Assembly (NCBI RefSeq): GCF_036785885.1
Contig: NC_092317.1
Span: 9,364,501-9,428,500, forward strand
Length of the DNA stretch: 64,000 bases
Reading direction: 5' to 3'
DNA from: Coffea arabica
Taxonomy: Eukaryota; Streptophyta; Magnoliopsida; Gentianales; Rubiaceae
Below the pieces are notes generated by a model, which was given only the letters and a program-made list of their open reading frames with translations, was not told the origin of the DNA and searched no databases. Both the position numbers and the translations under genes were made by a program. Numbering within the stretch: the stretch's first letter is position 1; each line of letters opens with the position of its first letter. This document shows positions 49,472 through 59,824 of the stretch, in pieces.

Positions 49472-49482
49472 TCTTCTCCTGG

Positions 49483-49865
49483 TACATCTTAACAAGTGCA
49501 TGAGGATCCAGTTATTCTTCAAAGAGAGTTTGAAATAGAGCTTGAGAGAAAGAAAAGACAAGAAAGTGAGGGCAAAATTCGAGAGAAAATGAATGACGAA
49601 AATGGTGAGTTGAGCCGAGGCAAAATTGAGGGAAAAAAGGCTGAAGTAAGCTCGGCTAGATAGGTAGAGCTAAAAAAAGAGAGAAAACAAGTGTTAATAG
49701 TAAAAGCCAAAGATGTGAGAAAAGCCTTGTTTTTTGATCATATCCTACTAATTTTTATTTGTAAAGAAGTACCTATGACTGACACATTTGATGTTTCTTT
49801 GCCTAGTTCTATCGCTAACCTTTTGCAGGAATATTAAGATGTCTTCCTTGAGGACATACCTTGTG
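49483..49865 (+). mobile_element. Protease-RT linker of the outer Ty3/gypsy element
   Basis: Stretch between the Helitron and the inner LTR element. It encodes charged linker text (REFEIELERKKRQ...) and then the segment before reverse transcriptase (SLPSSIANLLQEY). It continues at 54633 after the inner element. Fossil remains. Confidence 0.75.
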
Positions 49866-50574
49866 TGATACGAGTCAAGCTATGCCATCGGATAAGGTTC
49901 AAATCCCACTAGGACTGGTTACACGAGCTCGAGCAGTTCATTCATCTTCACCGCAGCAAAGACGTTATAAGGCATAGACACGCTTTATAAGGATACGTCT
50001 TCTGCCATTTAATCGATTCACCATAGCAAAGTCATTATAAGGTGTGGGCACGCTTTATAAGCTCAAGTCGTCTGCCCATCTAGTCACATTTGCTATTTTA
50101 GTTAAGTCATTGTAATAAGGGCTTAATGGTCCATAGTCTTGCTTTAATTACCTAAGCGATGACCTCATAAGGTTGTTTACCTAAGGGATGACCTCATAAG
50201 GTTGTTTACCTAAGGGATGACCTCATAAGGTTTGGTCAAGCCTACAATTGTTAGTCTTAGTCAAGACCACAACTCTAGACTAGTTCCACATTTAGTTGTT
50301 CATCTCTATGTAAGGCTATAAATAGCCCACACTTCCAATGGTTTTAGGCATTCAATGAATAAATCAGATTTTGAGAGTTTTCTTGGTTTCTCCAAGGTTT
50401 CTTGAATACCTTAGAATTTCTCTAGGTGTTCGTGACTTATCAATCTAGAATCACACTAGGTTGTGGCGTCCTCTACCGTTAAATCTGTTCTTGAGTGGTC
50501 CAAGTTCGGGTTCAGCTCCGTCAAATCTTCATCGTGTTCCTCTAGATCCGAAGTAGCTTCCGCGTCTCGTATCA
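49866..50574 (+). repeat. 5' LTR of the inner element
   Basis: 709 bp, TG...CA. It contains a TATA box (TATAAATAG at 50317) and three ~29-bp tandem units with the core ACCTAAGGGATGACCTCATA between about 50150 and 50245. A second internal repeat shares ACGCTTTATAAG. Partner LTR at 53924-54632. Confidence 0.95.
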
Positions 50575-50576
50575 GC

Positions 50577-50588
50577 TGGCATCAGAGC
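50577..50588 (+). other. Primer-binding site of the inner element
   Basis: TGGCATCAGAGC starts 2 bp after the 5' LTR and differs at one base from the initiator tRNA-Met complement TGGTATCAGAGC. Confidence 0.8.
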
Positions 50589-50675
50589 TAGTTAGAGGTA
50601 TCACGAATATCCCTTTTTATCGTTTTTAGATCTATTTTAGTCTTCTAAATTCGTAGCTCAAGTGCTCGGGTTTGT

Positions 50676-50760
50676 CAAGTCCGAAATCTGTCTTTGTTGT
50701 TTCCTTGTCAGAAATCTGTCTTGGTTGTTTCCTTGTCAGAAATCTGTCTTTGTTGTTTAG
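50676..50760 (+). repeat. Short tandem repeats in the inner leader
   Basis: About three ~31-bp units containing GTTGTTTCCTTGTCAGAAAT and a CTGTCTT phrase. Non-coding leader DNA. Confidence 0.75.
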
Positions 50761-51227
50761 TTGTTGTCCGAAATTTTCTGTCCAGTTTTGTCTTGTGTTT
50801 ATGTTCTGTTTAAATCCAGAAAAAAAAAAATCTCTTGTGTTGCATACCTTATTGTCATTCCCTTGAGTCGTTGCTGGAATTAATTGCTGGGTTGCCGAAT
50901 CTGTTTGCACTTGTTTCTTGAACCTTTGTGTTGTTGCTTTGCAAAACTCGAACATCAAAACCTTATTGGGGAAGTCTTGAGCTTCTTGGATCAAAGAGGT
51001 TAATCTTGGCAGTCTTGAAACCTGAAATAAACCTTCAACCGTGTTCTTGTTTTCATGGAACTTTTATCTTGAAACCAAATCTGTCCAAGTTGTTTACGTT
51101 AATTGCTGTGAAATTGTGGTCTAAGCTAGCTGGCTATTGTGTGAAAACACCCCAACAGAAGTCAAAAAAAAAATTTCAAGAAAGACGGCTCTAGTTTCCA
51201 ATTCTTGACCAACCTTCAAGTTTTACC

Positions 51228-51380
51228 AAATCTGATTCAAACTTGGACTTTCAAATCTGAACAGCCCTAGTCTTGGTCAGCATTCAAGCCACCAAATCTG
51301 ATTCAAACTTGGACTTTCAAATCTGAACAGCCCTAGTCTTGGTCAGCATTCAAGCCACCAAATCTGATTCAAACTTTGAC
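51228..51380 (+). repeat. 66-bp tandem repeats in the inner leader
   Basis: Two full identical 66-bp units (starts at 51228 and 51294, AAATCTGATTCAAACTTGGA) and a partial third from 51360. Further diverged AAATCTGA phrases follow to about 51550. The perfect identity of the units indicates recent expansion. Confidence 0.9.
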
Positions 51381-51984
51381 TTCCAAATCTGAACAACATC
51401 CAATTCTTGACAGCCTACAAGTTTACCAAATTTGGTGCAAAATCTGACTTCCAAATCTGACCAGCCCCAAAATTTCGAATTTGGACCACTTGGGACTCCC
51501 AAATCTGACCAAACTCCAAGGTTTCTAATCTTGGCAACCCCAAGTGTCCAAATCAGATCACGGACCAAAAAGACCACGGACCAGCAGCTCAACACATTCC
51601 AGAAATTTGGGTTTCGGGTAGAGTTTTCTAGGATTTTCAAAATTTCAGCATTCAAGTTAATTGTCTTACTTTCTTTTGAGTCGTTAGTTATTGTCCAGCT
51701 ATATTCTGAGTCTTGAGTCGTGTCTAGGTCTTCAGTCATTCACCTCCATTTATTGCTACTAGCTTGTGTGTCACTTGTTGACTAGTCAAGAACGTACACT
51801 GCGGTGACGCCTAGTTTGTTCAACTCAAGCAACTAGCAAGCCAAGGAATTGCTTGGTAAGATTATTAGAGAGTGATACACTTGAGTGAAACACGAGTGTG
51901 AGTGACCTATACATCGTATTAAAAAAAAAAAAAAAAAGAGAGAGGAAATCGTTTTTGTTTATTTGTTTTGCAGGTGAACTAAAT

Positions 51985-53970
51985 ATGTCTAGTGGAGTGG
52001 GTAGCCAAACCATGGACATCAAACTACAGTTGGAAGCCATGATGGGGGAGTTCAAACGATTGCTTAAGAATGAAATTGAACCATTGCATGATCGAATTGA
52101 TCAGTTGGAGAACTCGAGGCCTCCACCTACCCCGAGTAAGGGCAAAGAATCGGCATACTCAAACGATGAAGAGGAAGCGTTTGAGGGAAGATACCAAAAT
52201 GATCAAAGGTTCCAACGCCGAGGAGACGACACCATTAAAGGTGTCAAACTCAAGATTCCCTCATTCCAAGGCAAGTCGGACCCCGAGGCGTACTTGAAAT
52301 GGGACCGGAAAATTGAGTTAGTCTATGAATGCCATACCTATACAGAGGAGCAAAAGGTGAAACTAGCAGCCGTAGAATTCACTGACTACGCCTCCATTTG
52401 GTGGGACCAACTTAGACTGAGCCGAAGGAGAAATCGTGAGAGACCTGTGGAAACTTGGGAGGAAATGAGGAGTTTGATGAGGAAAAGGTTTGTTCCGAGC
52501 TACTATAGTCGAGATCTACACCGTCGGCTACAAGCTCTCAACCAAGGGTCCATGTCAGTTGAGGATTATTACAAGGAGATGGAAATGGCCATCATGAAGG
52601 CGGATTTGCGTGAAGATGGAGAGGCCACTATGGCTCGTTTTCTACATGGATTGAGGCCCGAGATTGCCGAAGTAGTGGAACTCCAACACTACCTCGACAT
52701 GAATGAAATGCTCGAGAAGGCGGTTACAATTGAACGGCGCCTCAAGAGGAGGGGTACTGCGCGACAAAGCACTACTTCTCAAGCTGGAAATTGGCGCACT
52801 TCTCAACCAAAAAGGGAGGAGAAAGCCGCAGCTCCTTCTTACCCTCCAAGGCCGAATGGCCTCCCTTCCAAGGCAACGCCCAAGTTTGACTTTAAGGCTA
52901 ATAATGCAGCTACCAAACCGCGTGGTCGAGACACCAAGTGTTTTAAGTGTCAAGGATTTGGCCACATCGCTTCTCAATGCCCCAGCCAAAGGACCATGCT
53001 GATGTTGCCAAATGGGGAAATTGTATCAGATGAGGAAGAGGAGTATGAGGGGATACCGCCTCTAGAAGAGGAAGAGAATGAATCGAGTGAGGAGATACCT
53101 ACGCATGAGGAGATTGGATGCCTAGTGGTTCGAAAGGTCCTCACTACCCGAGCCAAAGAGGAGGAACTGGAGGTACAACGGGACAACCTTTTCTACACAA
53201 GGTGTCATATCAAGGATAAGGATAGGGATAATGCACTGATTTTAAGTTTCAACAAAAATGAGAGTGAGGGGACTTATTGCCATTCTAACAACCTTAACAT
53301 TGCTCTGTCTAGTGTTCCCTGTTTTGTGCAGGTTAAGCAAAGTGCAATCGTTTTGATCTTACAATGTTCCATCCCAAAGACGCTTGTGCAATTTGCGAGT
53401 TTCCATGGAGTTTGTCTTCTAGGAGTTAGATCAAATTGGTTCCCATTCATGGAATCAGATAATTTCAATGCTGTTCACGTCTTTGGAGGATCAAACTATG
53501 TGTACCCTCAAGACCTTAGAACCGACCATGTTCCACGAGTTTACACAAGGAGTGAGGTCTTCAATGGTCACTACAATACCTATGCTCATCTTGCACCTAG
53601 TCCACTTGAAGCTCCAATTTCACCAAGTCAGCTTCCATACTTTGCAAGCTTATTCAAGTTTGAGGAGTATGATTTCATAGGATCTACATCGCATCACTTT
53701 GAGGATCCTTACCTCATGATCACAAGCGATCAAGTTGGGCATACATTGAAACTGGTTCGTGAGATTCAAGGTTCAACAATGTTTACTTTCCAGCTTAGCA
53801 AGTGGTTTATGCATTGGATGAAAATTGTGGTAATCATAACAAAATTGACTCGACGGCATGTAACTCTTCTTATCATCATTCATGCTTCAATTTGTGGGCA
53901 AATTGCTTTCAAGAGAAGGGGAATGATACGAGTCAAGCTATGCCATCGGATAAGGTTCAAGTCCCACTAG
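51985..53970 (+). CDS. gag protein of the inner element, with an unrecognised C-terminal extension
   Basis: An open frame of about 661 residues from the first ATG after the leader. Residues ~75-270 form the retrotransposon gag (capsid) domain (KIPSFQGKSDPEAYLKWDRK, WWDQLRLSRRRN, VELQHYLDMNEMLEKAV). A single CCHC knuckle, CFKCQGFGHIASQC, lies near residue 325, then an acidic stretch, then the first residues of a protease-like region (LFYTRCHIKDK, ~410). After that comes a ~240-residue tail of no recognised family, whose last 47 nt lie in the 3' LTR. Capsid proteins of this type assemble cytoplasmic particles that package element RNA. Confidence 0.8.
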   Translation: MSSGVGSQTMDIKLQLEAMMGEFKRLLKNEIEPLHDRIDQLENSRPPPTPSKGKESAYSNDEEEAFEGRYQNDQRFQRRGDDTIKGVKLKIPSFQGKSDPEAYLKWDRKIELVYECHTYTEEQKVKLAAVEFTDYASIWWDQLRLSRRRNRERPVETWEEMRSLMRKRFVPSYYSRDLHRRLQALNQGSMSVEDYYKEMEMAIMKADLREDGEATMARFLHGLRPEIAEVVELQHYLDMNEMLEKAVTIERRLKRRGTARQSTTSQAGNWRTSQPKREEKAAAPSYPPRPNGLPSKATPKFDFKANNAATKPRGRDTKCFKCQGFGHIASQCPSQRTMLMLPNGEIVSDEEEEYEGIPPLEEEENESSEEIPTHEEIGCLVVRKVLTTRAKEEELEVQRDNLFYTRCHIKDKDRDNALILSFNKNESEGTYCHSNNLNIALSSVPCFVQVKQSAIVLILQCSIPKTLVQFASFHGVCLLGVRSNWFPFMESDNFNAVHVFGGSNYVYPQDLRTDHVPRVYTRSEVFNGHYNTYAHLAPSPLEAPISPSQLPYFASLFKFEEYDFIGSTSHHFEDPYLMITSDQVGHTLKLVREIQGSTMFTFQLSKWFMHWMKIVVIITKLTRRHVTLLIIIHASICGQIAFKRRGMIRVKLCHRIRFKSH

Positions 53971-54632
53971 GACTGGTTATACGAGCTCGAGCAGTTCATT
54001 CAGCTTCACCGCAGCAAAGACGTTATAAGGCACAGACACGCTTTATAAGGATACGTCTTCTGCCATTTAATCGATTCACCATAGCAAAGTCATTATAAGG
54101 TGTGGGCACGCTTTATAAGCTCAAGTCGTCTGCCCATCTAGTCACATTTGCTATTTTAGTTAAGTCATTGTAATAAGGGCTTAATGGTCCATAGTCTTGC
54201 TTTAATTACCTAAGCGATGACCTCATAAGGTTGTTTACCTAAGGGATGACCTCATAAGGTTGTTTACCTAAGGGATGACCTCATAAGGTTTGGTCAAGCC
54301 TACAATTGTTAGTCTTAGTCAAGACCACAACTCTAGACTAGTTCCACATTTAGTTGTTCATCTCTATGTAAGGCTATAAATAGCCCACACTTCCAATGGT
54401 TTTAGGCATTCAATGAATAAATCAGATTTTGAGAGTTTTCTTGGTTTCTCCAAGGTTTCTTGAATACCTTAGAATTTCTCTAGGTGTTCGTGACTTATCA
54501 ATCTAGAATCACACTAGGTTGTGGCGTCCTCTACCGTTAAATCTGTTCTTGAGTGGTCCAAGTTCGGGTTCAGCTCCGTCAAATCTTCATCGTGTTCCTC
54601 TAGATCCGAAGTAGCTTCCGCGTCTCGTATCA
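53924..54632 (+). repeat. 3' LTR of the inner element
   Basis: 709 bp, nearly identical to 49866-50574. It is preceded by the purine tract AAGAGAAGGGGAA at 53911-53923 and followed by the target duplication ttgtg. Confidence 0.95.
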
Positions 54633-57192
54633 TTGTGGTTTACCTCCATTAAGAGGAATTAAGTATCAAATTGATCTCATTCCTGGCGCAACCTTGCCTA
54701 ATAAACCACCATATAGAAGCAATCCTGAGGAGACTAAGGAGATGGAGCACCAAGTAGGTGAACTTTTGGACAAAAGATAGGTACGTGAAAACTTGAGTTC
54801 ATGTGCCATTCCGGTTCTACTTGTGCCAAAGAAGGATGGAACTTGGAGGATGTGCACCGATTGTTGCGCCATAAATGCTATAATGGTAAAGTATTGCCAT
54901 CCTATTCCTTGATTAGATGACATGCTAGATAAGTTAGATGGAACTGTAATTTTTACTAAAATTGACCTAAAAAGTAGTTGTCATCAAATACGAATGAAAG
55001 AACGGGATGAATGGAAGATTGCCTTCAAAACTAAGTATGGTTTATATGAATGATTGGTTATGCCATTTCAGTTAACTAACGCACCAAGCATCTTTATGAG
55101 ATTAATGAACCATGTCTTACGTGCATTTTTAGACAAGTTTGTGGTCTCTTACTTTGATGACATTCTTATTTATAGTAAAAGTTTAGAAAAGCATGTCATG
55201 CATGTAAAGGATTGTTTTAGAGGTTTTTCGAAAGGAACGATTGTATGTCAATCTTAAAAAGTGTACTTTTTGCACTAATCAAATTGTGTTCCTAGGATAT
55301 GTTGTGAATACGCAAGGCATACATGTTGATCAAGACAAGGTTACAGCGATAGTGGAGTGGCCGACCCCTACGTCTCTTAGTGAAGTAAGAAGTTTTCAAG
55401 GGTTGGCTAGCTTTTATCATCGTTTTGTCAAAGATTTTAATACAATTGTAGCCCCACTTACTTCTATCATCAAGAAGAAACAAGCCTTTCATTGGGGAGA
55501 TGAACAAGTTAAATCTTTCCAATTATTCAAGCACAAACTCACACATGCACCTGTATTGAGATTGCCTAACTTTAATCAAACATTTGAAATTAAGTGTGAT
55601 GCATCTGGCATAGGCGTTGGAGCCGCGTTACTACAAGAAGGAAAATCGGTTGCATATTTTAGTGAAAAACTACTCGACATATGACAAAGAGCTCTACACT
55701 TTATTTAGAACTTTGCAAACATGGCAGCACTATTTAATGCCTAAGAGTTTGTTTTACATATGGATCACGAGTCGCTTAAGCACCTTAAGACTCAAAATAA
55801 ATTGAGCAAGCGACATGCATGATGGGTAGCCTTCATTGATAGTTTTCCATTCGTGATCAAGTATAAGGCCGGAAAAAGTAACGTGGCAGCGGATGCATTG
55901 TCTATAAGGTACACTCTTATTACCACTCTTGATGTCAAATTACTTGGATTTGAGTTGATTAAGGATACTTACATTAACGACCCTGACTTTGGAGTTATTT
56001 TTGCTGACCTTCGACGGCTTGATTGTGAGAATTACTACATTTCACAAGGGTACTTGTTCTTCAAAGATAAGTTGTGCATACCATCTTATTCTATGCGTGA
56101 GCTACTTGTTAGGGAAGTGCATGGAGGAGGTCTTATGGGGTATTTTGGAGTTGCTAAGACATTATCTATTCTCCAAGAGCACTTTTATTGGCCAAAGATG
56201 AGGCGTGATGTAGAACGCATTACTCAATGGTGTGTAACTTGCCACCATGTCAAATCTAAGGTAAACCCCTATGGACTTACACTCCATTACCTATTCCTAG
56301 TATTCCATGGGTTGATTTATCTATGGACTTTGTACTTGCATTACCTAGAACTAGGTATGGGCATAATTCTATTTATGTGATTGTTGACCGTTTCTCCAAG
56401 ATGACACATTTCATTCCATGTCATAAAAATGATGATGCTAAACATGTAGCTGATTTGTTCTTTAGGTAAATTGTTAGATTGGATGGAATGCCACGCACTA
56501 TTGTTAGTAATAGGGATGCCAAGTTCCTTAGTTATATTTGAAAATCTTTATGGAGTAAACTAGGAACTAAACTCTTGTTCTCTACTTCTAGCCACCCTTA
56601 AACTGATGGTCGAACTGAAGTAGTTAATAGGACACTCTTTACTTTGTTGCGTGCTATCATAAAAAAGAATTTTAAATCATGGGAAGATTGTTTGTCACAT
56701 GTTAAATTTCCTTATAACCGCACAGTCAATAGCACCATACAATACTCACCTTTGAAGTTTTTTATAGTTTTAACCTTCTCACACCTCTAGACTTATCTCC
56801 TTTACCTATGTCTAAGAGAGTTAATATGGATGGTTTGAAACGAGCTGAACAAGTGTGTGCCTTGCATCAAAGGTAAGGGATAACATTGAGAAACTGATAT
56901 TTCAATTTATTCGCAATGCTAACAAGGGGCGTCACAAGATGATTTTTGAACTAGGTGATTGGGTGTGGATTCACATAGGCAGAGAAAGGTTCTCGGTACA
57001 ACGACACAAAAAACTCTTGCCTAGAGGTGATGGACCTTTCCAAGTGGTGGAACGCATCAATGATAATGCTTAAAAGTTGAATCTACCATGTGAGTATGGT
57101 GTACACGCTACTTTCAATGTAGTTGACTTAAGTCCTTACCTTGCAGATGATGAGTTTGATTTAAGGACAAATTGCCTTCAAGAGGAGGGAAA
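54633..57192 (+). mobile_element. pol remains (RT, RNase H, integrase) of the outer Ty3/gypsy element
   Basis: Fossil pol region in order: reverse transcriptase about 54640-55260 ([37 protein letters not shown]), RNase H about 55260-55880 ([20 protein letters not shown]), integrase zinc-binding region about 56090-56260 ([11 protein letters not shown]) with the core following, and a C-terminal region near 56860-57190 ending in VVDLSPYL. It is broken in many places. A purine tract (57180-57192) precedes the 3' LTR. Confidence 0.88.
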
Positions 57193-58059
57193 TGATGCAA
57201 GAACGACGGTTGACCAAGGCACTTCGAGTGGAGTCCAAGTTGAGCTAGATGGTCTAATGACTAGAGCTCCTGTCAAGAAACTTAAGGAGTCAATGCAAAC
57301 TCTAGTCTGTGTTATACATGATAGGGTTGGCCATACAAATGTTATTCAAGGGCTTGAGGAGGAAGAAACAACTCGTTATACTCTCATTCAAGTCGTCGAG
57401 TCAAGTGAGGCAAAGTTGGAAGATTCGCTCGAAGATTAAAATGTTCAATTCTGGTTTAGTCCATTAGCATTTGAGTCATTTATCTTGGTGTTGTTTAAGC
57501 AAGGGTTTTAATGTTAAATTACCTTACTAAATTTATTGCTTTAATAAATTCAGTCAAAATTAGGGTTTTTAGTGGGCCGACTGACTTTTGTCATTAATTT
57601 TAGGAAATAAGTGGTTCTAAATCATATGAGATTTTCAAATAAGTGATTCTAAATCACATAAGGTTTTCAAGTAAGTGATTCCAAATCACATTAGATTTTC
57701 AAGTCATGTAAGGTTATAAATAGCCCAACCTCTTAAATGTTTAGAAAGGTCAGATTTTACATTAAAATTGTGAGTTTTATTCACTTCTCTTGTCCAAGAG
57801 AGTTTTTCTTGAATACTTGAGAGTTTCTTAAGTTATTCAATTTGAACTTATCAATCAAATATCTACATTGGTTATGACATTCTTCTACTTTTAACATTGA
57901 TTCACTAAATCATTCGATTGTGGGTTGAAATTCAATTCAAGGCTCGCAATCTAGGGTTTAGAAGAGTCAACTGTTATTCCGCAATTCAACTTGATTTTTT
58001 TCGTCTAGATCCGGGACTACGTGGGATATGAGTTCATACCTTTGGGCGAGTTCGTATCA
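57193..58059 (+). repeat. 3' LTR of the outer Ty3/gypsy element
   Basis: 867 bp, TGATGCAAG...TTCGTATCA, followed by the target duplication ataag. A TATA box (TATAAATAG) lies near 57715. Three imperfect ~35-bp units with AAGTGATTC-AAATCACAT occur at about 57604-57700. Protein-like coding text continues from upstream into the first ~245 bp. Confidence 0.92.
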
Positions 58060-59475
58060 ATAAGTTTAGTTCAAGTAATAATAAGTTTTCATACATAAAT
58101 AGTAATTCTTACTGATAACATGGTAAATTTGATTAATGATGAACACTTACTAATTTATGATAAAAATGTACTATTTTACTTTAAAAATTTATCTCAAACT
58201 AGTATTAGGAAGTTTATTTGAAATAATGATAAGACGTTTTATTAATGATTAAAACTTAGTACCCTAGTTAGGAAGTACTCATAATATACCTGTATAATAC
58301 ATGATTATATGTATAAATTAAAAATCTTTTGTATTTATATATTTCAAAATACTATGAAAAATATTTTGACTTTTCACATAACCTTGTAAAATATGTAATA
58401 AAATTTTGTGGTATTATAATTTTTAATTATTTTTCAATTTTTAAGAAGTTTGAAAGTTTGGATAACAATAACAACAAATCTTCCTAGTTATATAGAATAT
58501 CTCTCATACATATGTCATGGATATTGGAGACTTTTGGCAAAAAAACTTTTTTTTGTTAAAATAATATGGTATTATAAGGTGCTAATTATTTTAGGATCGT
58601 TTTGTACATGAACTAAATTTCATTTAGATTATACAATAAATTATACGTGCACGTGATTTTCGTTTAGTGGCTGGATCTTATTTTCATGAACAATCTCCTG
58701 AGAAAAAAATTTCAAATTATACTAATTCTGTCATTTTTATTGTTGTAATAATTGTTACACTATTTCTCTCATTTTGTTAGGTCTATATTAATACAAGTTT
58801 AATTCTTATTAATTCTTGTATCCCAGACAATTCATTTATTAAAACTTTATCATCTTATTATATTAATAGGTTTTAAATTATAGAAACTGTATAGACAAGT
58901 GATGTTCCATATATAACTAGGAAGATGTGTTATTATTATTATCCAAACTTTTTAAAAATTTAAAAAATCATTCAAAATTATAATACGACAAAATTTTATT
59001 ACATATTTTATAAGGTTATGTGAAAAGTCAAAATATTTTTCATAGTATTCTAAAATGTAAAAATACAAAAGATTTTTAAATTATACATGAAATCATATAT
59101 TATACAGGTATATTACGAATACTTACTAACTAGATTACTAAGTTTCAATCATTAATAAAAAATCTTATCATTATTTCAAAAATTTCCTAATATTGTTTGG
59201 TATAAGTTTTTTAAGTAAAATAGTACATTTGTACTAATTTATCATTGATCAAACTTACTATGTCATAAGGAAGATCTATTATTTATGTATAAAAACGTAC
59301 TATTATTTAAACTAAACTTACTCTCTAAAAAGTAAATTTGGGATATAAAGTTATAATTTATTTCTTTAAAAAGTAAGTTCATATTTATTCCAATTTACCT
59401 TTTGAGACACAAAAGTTACTAATTTATTACGTGAACTTACTATTTTAGATGAGAAATTTAGTTCTAATACATAAT

Positions 59476-59824
59476 CAAATAGTCATTAAAAGTATGATAA
59501 TATGTTATATCACGTAAAAAATTATTTAGTTACCATGACAATAGTTACTATAGCATTTTCCAAAAATCATTACGAAAGTTGCTTATCAAGAGCAGAAAGC
59601 AAGCCCAATATTGCTTGAAAGAGACAAGTGCTGGAAAACTCGTCCACCGCCAATGGGCTGTTGTTGCTTTAGGCCGGAGGATCAATCTTTACGCTGATGA
59701 TAAAAAAGCAAAAAAAAAAAAAGGCCCAAAAAATCAGTCGGCTATTCCCTCAAACTCAAAGAGAGCTCGTGAGAAATTTCGGGAAAGAAAAAGCCTTTAA
59801 AGAAAAAACAAAACAAAAAAAGAA
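59476..59824. other. Promoter and 5' leader of the PIMT gene
   Basis: Short AT-rich upstream region between the fold-back element and the PIMT start codon. The last 120 bp are A-rich and purine-rich. No convincing TATA box was found. Confidence 0.45.

Larger units (their letters stand above)
44185..49482 (+). mobile_element. Non-autonomous Helitron, 5298 bp, inserted in the outer Ty3/gypsy element
   Basis: The 5' end is TCTAGTCTATTAGGG, directly after an A; the 3' end is CTGG (fits CTRR), directly before a T. There is no target duplication, and protease-linker sequence of the retrotransposon resumes straight after. A perfect 8-bp hairpin (49451-49471) ends 11 nt before the 3' terminus. These are the diagnostic Helitron features. 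No Rep/helicase frame is seen. The interior is AT-rich with several exon-like GC-richer pieces followed by GT (for example around 44480-44660, 44785-44876, 45010-45090), which look like a captured 5' leader and promoter region. Confidence 0.85.
49866..54632 (+). mobile_element. Young gag-only Ty3/gypsy element (TR-GAG type), 4767 bp
   Basis: Flanked by an exact 5-bp target duplication ttgtg (49861-49865 and 54633-54637). It has 709-bp LTRs starting TGATACGAG and ending CTCGTATCA, a PBS at 50577, a 1.4-kb leader, a long gag frame and a polypurine tract at 53911-53923. No reverse transcriptase, RNase H or integrase sequence is present, matching the non-autonomous TR-GAG class. By eye the LTRs differ at about four positions in 709, all in the first ~110 bp, which suggests insertion within a few hundred thousand years. 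It looks whole for its class. Confidence 0.9.
37775..58059 (+). mobile_element. Ty3/gypsy LTR retrotransposon, broken, with nested insertions
   Basis: Fossil element bounded by TG...CA LTRs and by a 5-bp target duplication with one mismatch (37770-37774 gtaag, 58060-58064 ataag). Parts in order: 5' LTR, PBS, long leader, gag and protease remains, linker, reverse transcriptase, RNase H and integrase remains, polypurine tract, 3' LTR. Motifs such as the [10 protein letters not shown] core and the CFKCQGFGH knuckle place it in Ty3/gypsy, probably the chromovirus branch. The coding parts are clearly broken, by about ten or more breaks. Comparing the alignable LTR ends by eye gives about 5-8 percent difference, which at commonly used plant rates suggests roughly two million years. 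Confidence 0.9.
37605..59475. mobile_element. Fold-back DNA element (about 1.6 kb) interrupted by a Ty3/gypsy element
   Basis: Apart from the insertion at 37775-58059, the remaining sequence 37605-37774 plus 58065-58496 is a long inverted match to 58911-59475. Matching landmarks are AAATTTCTCAT, AGTAAATTGGAATAAATAT, ACTTTTTAGAGAGTAAG, ATACCTGTATAATA, TTTTGACTTTTCACATAACC and ATCTTCCTAGTTATATA. A non-coding spacer of about 415 bp lies between the arms. The uninterrupted right arm shows what the left arm read before the insertion and fixes the insertion point exactly. Outer ends are approximate, no transposase is present and the superfamily is not determined. Confidence 0.75.
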
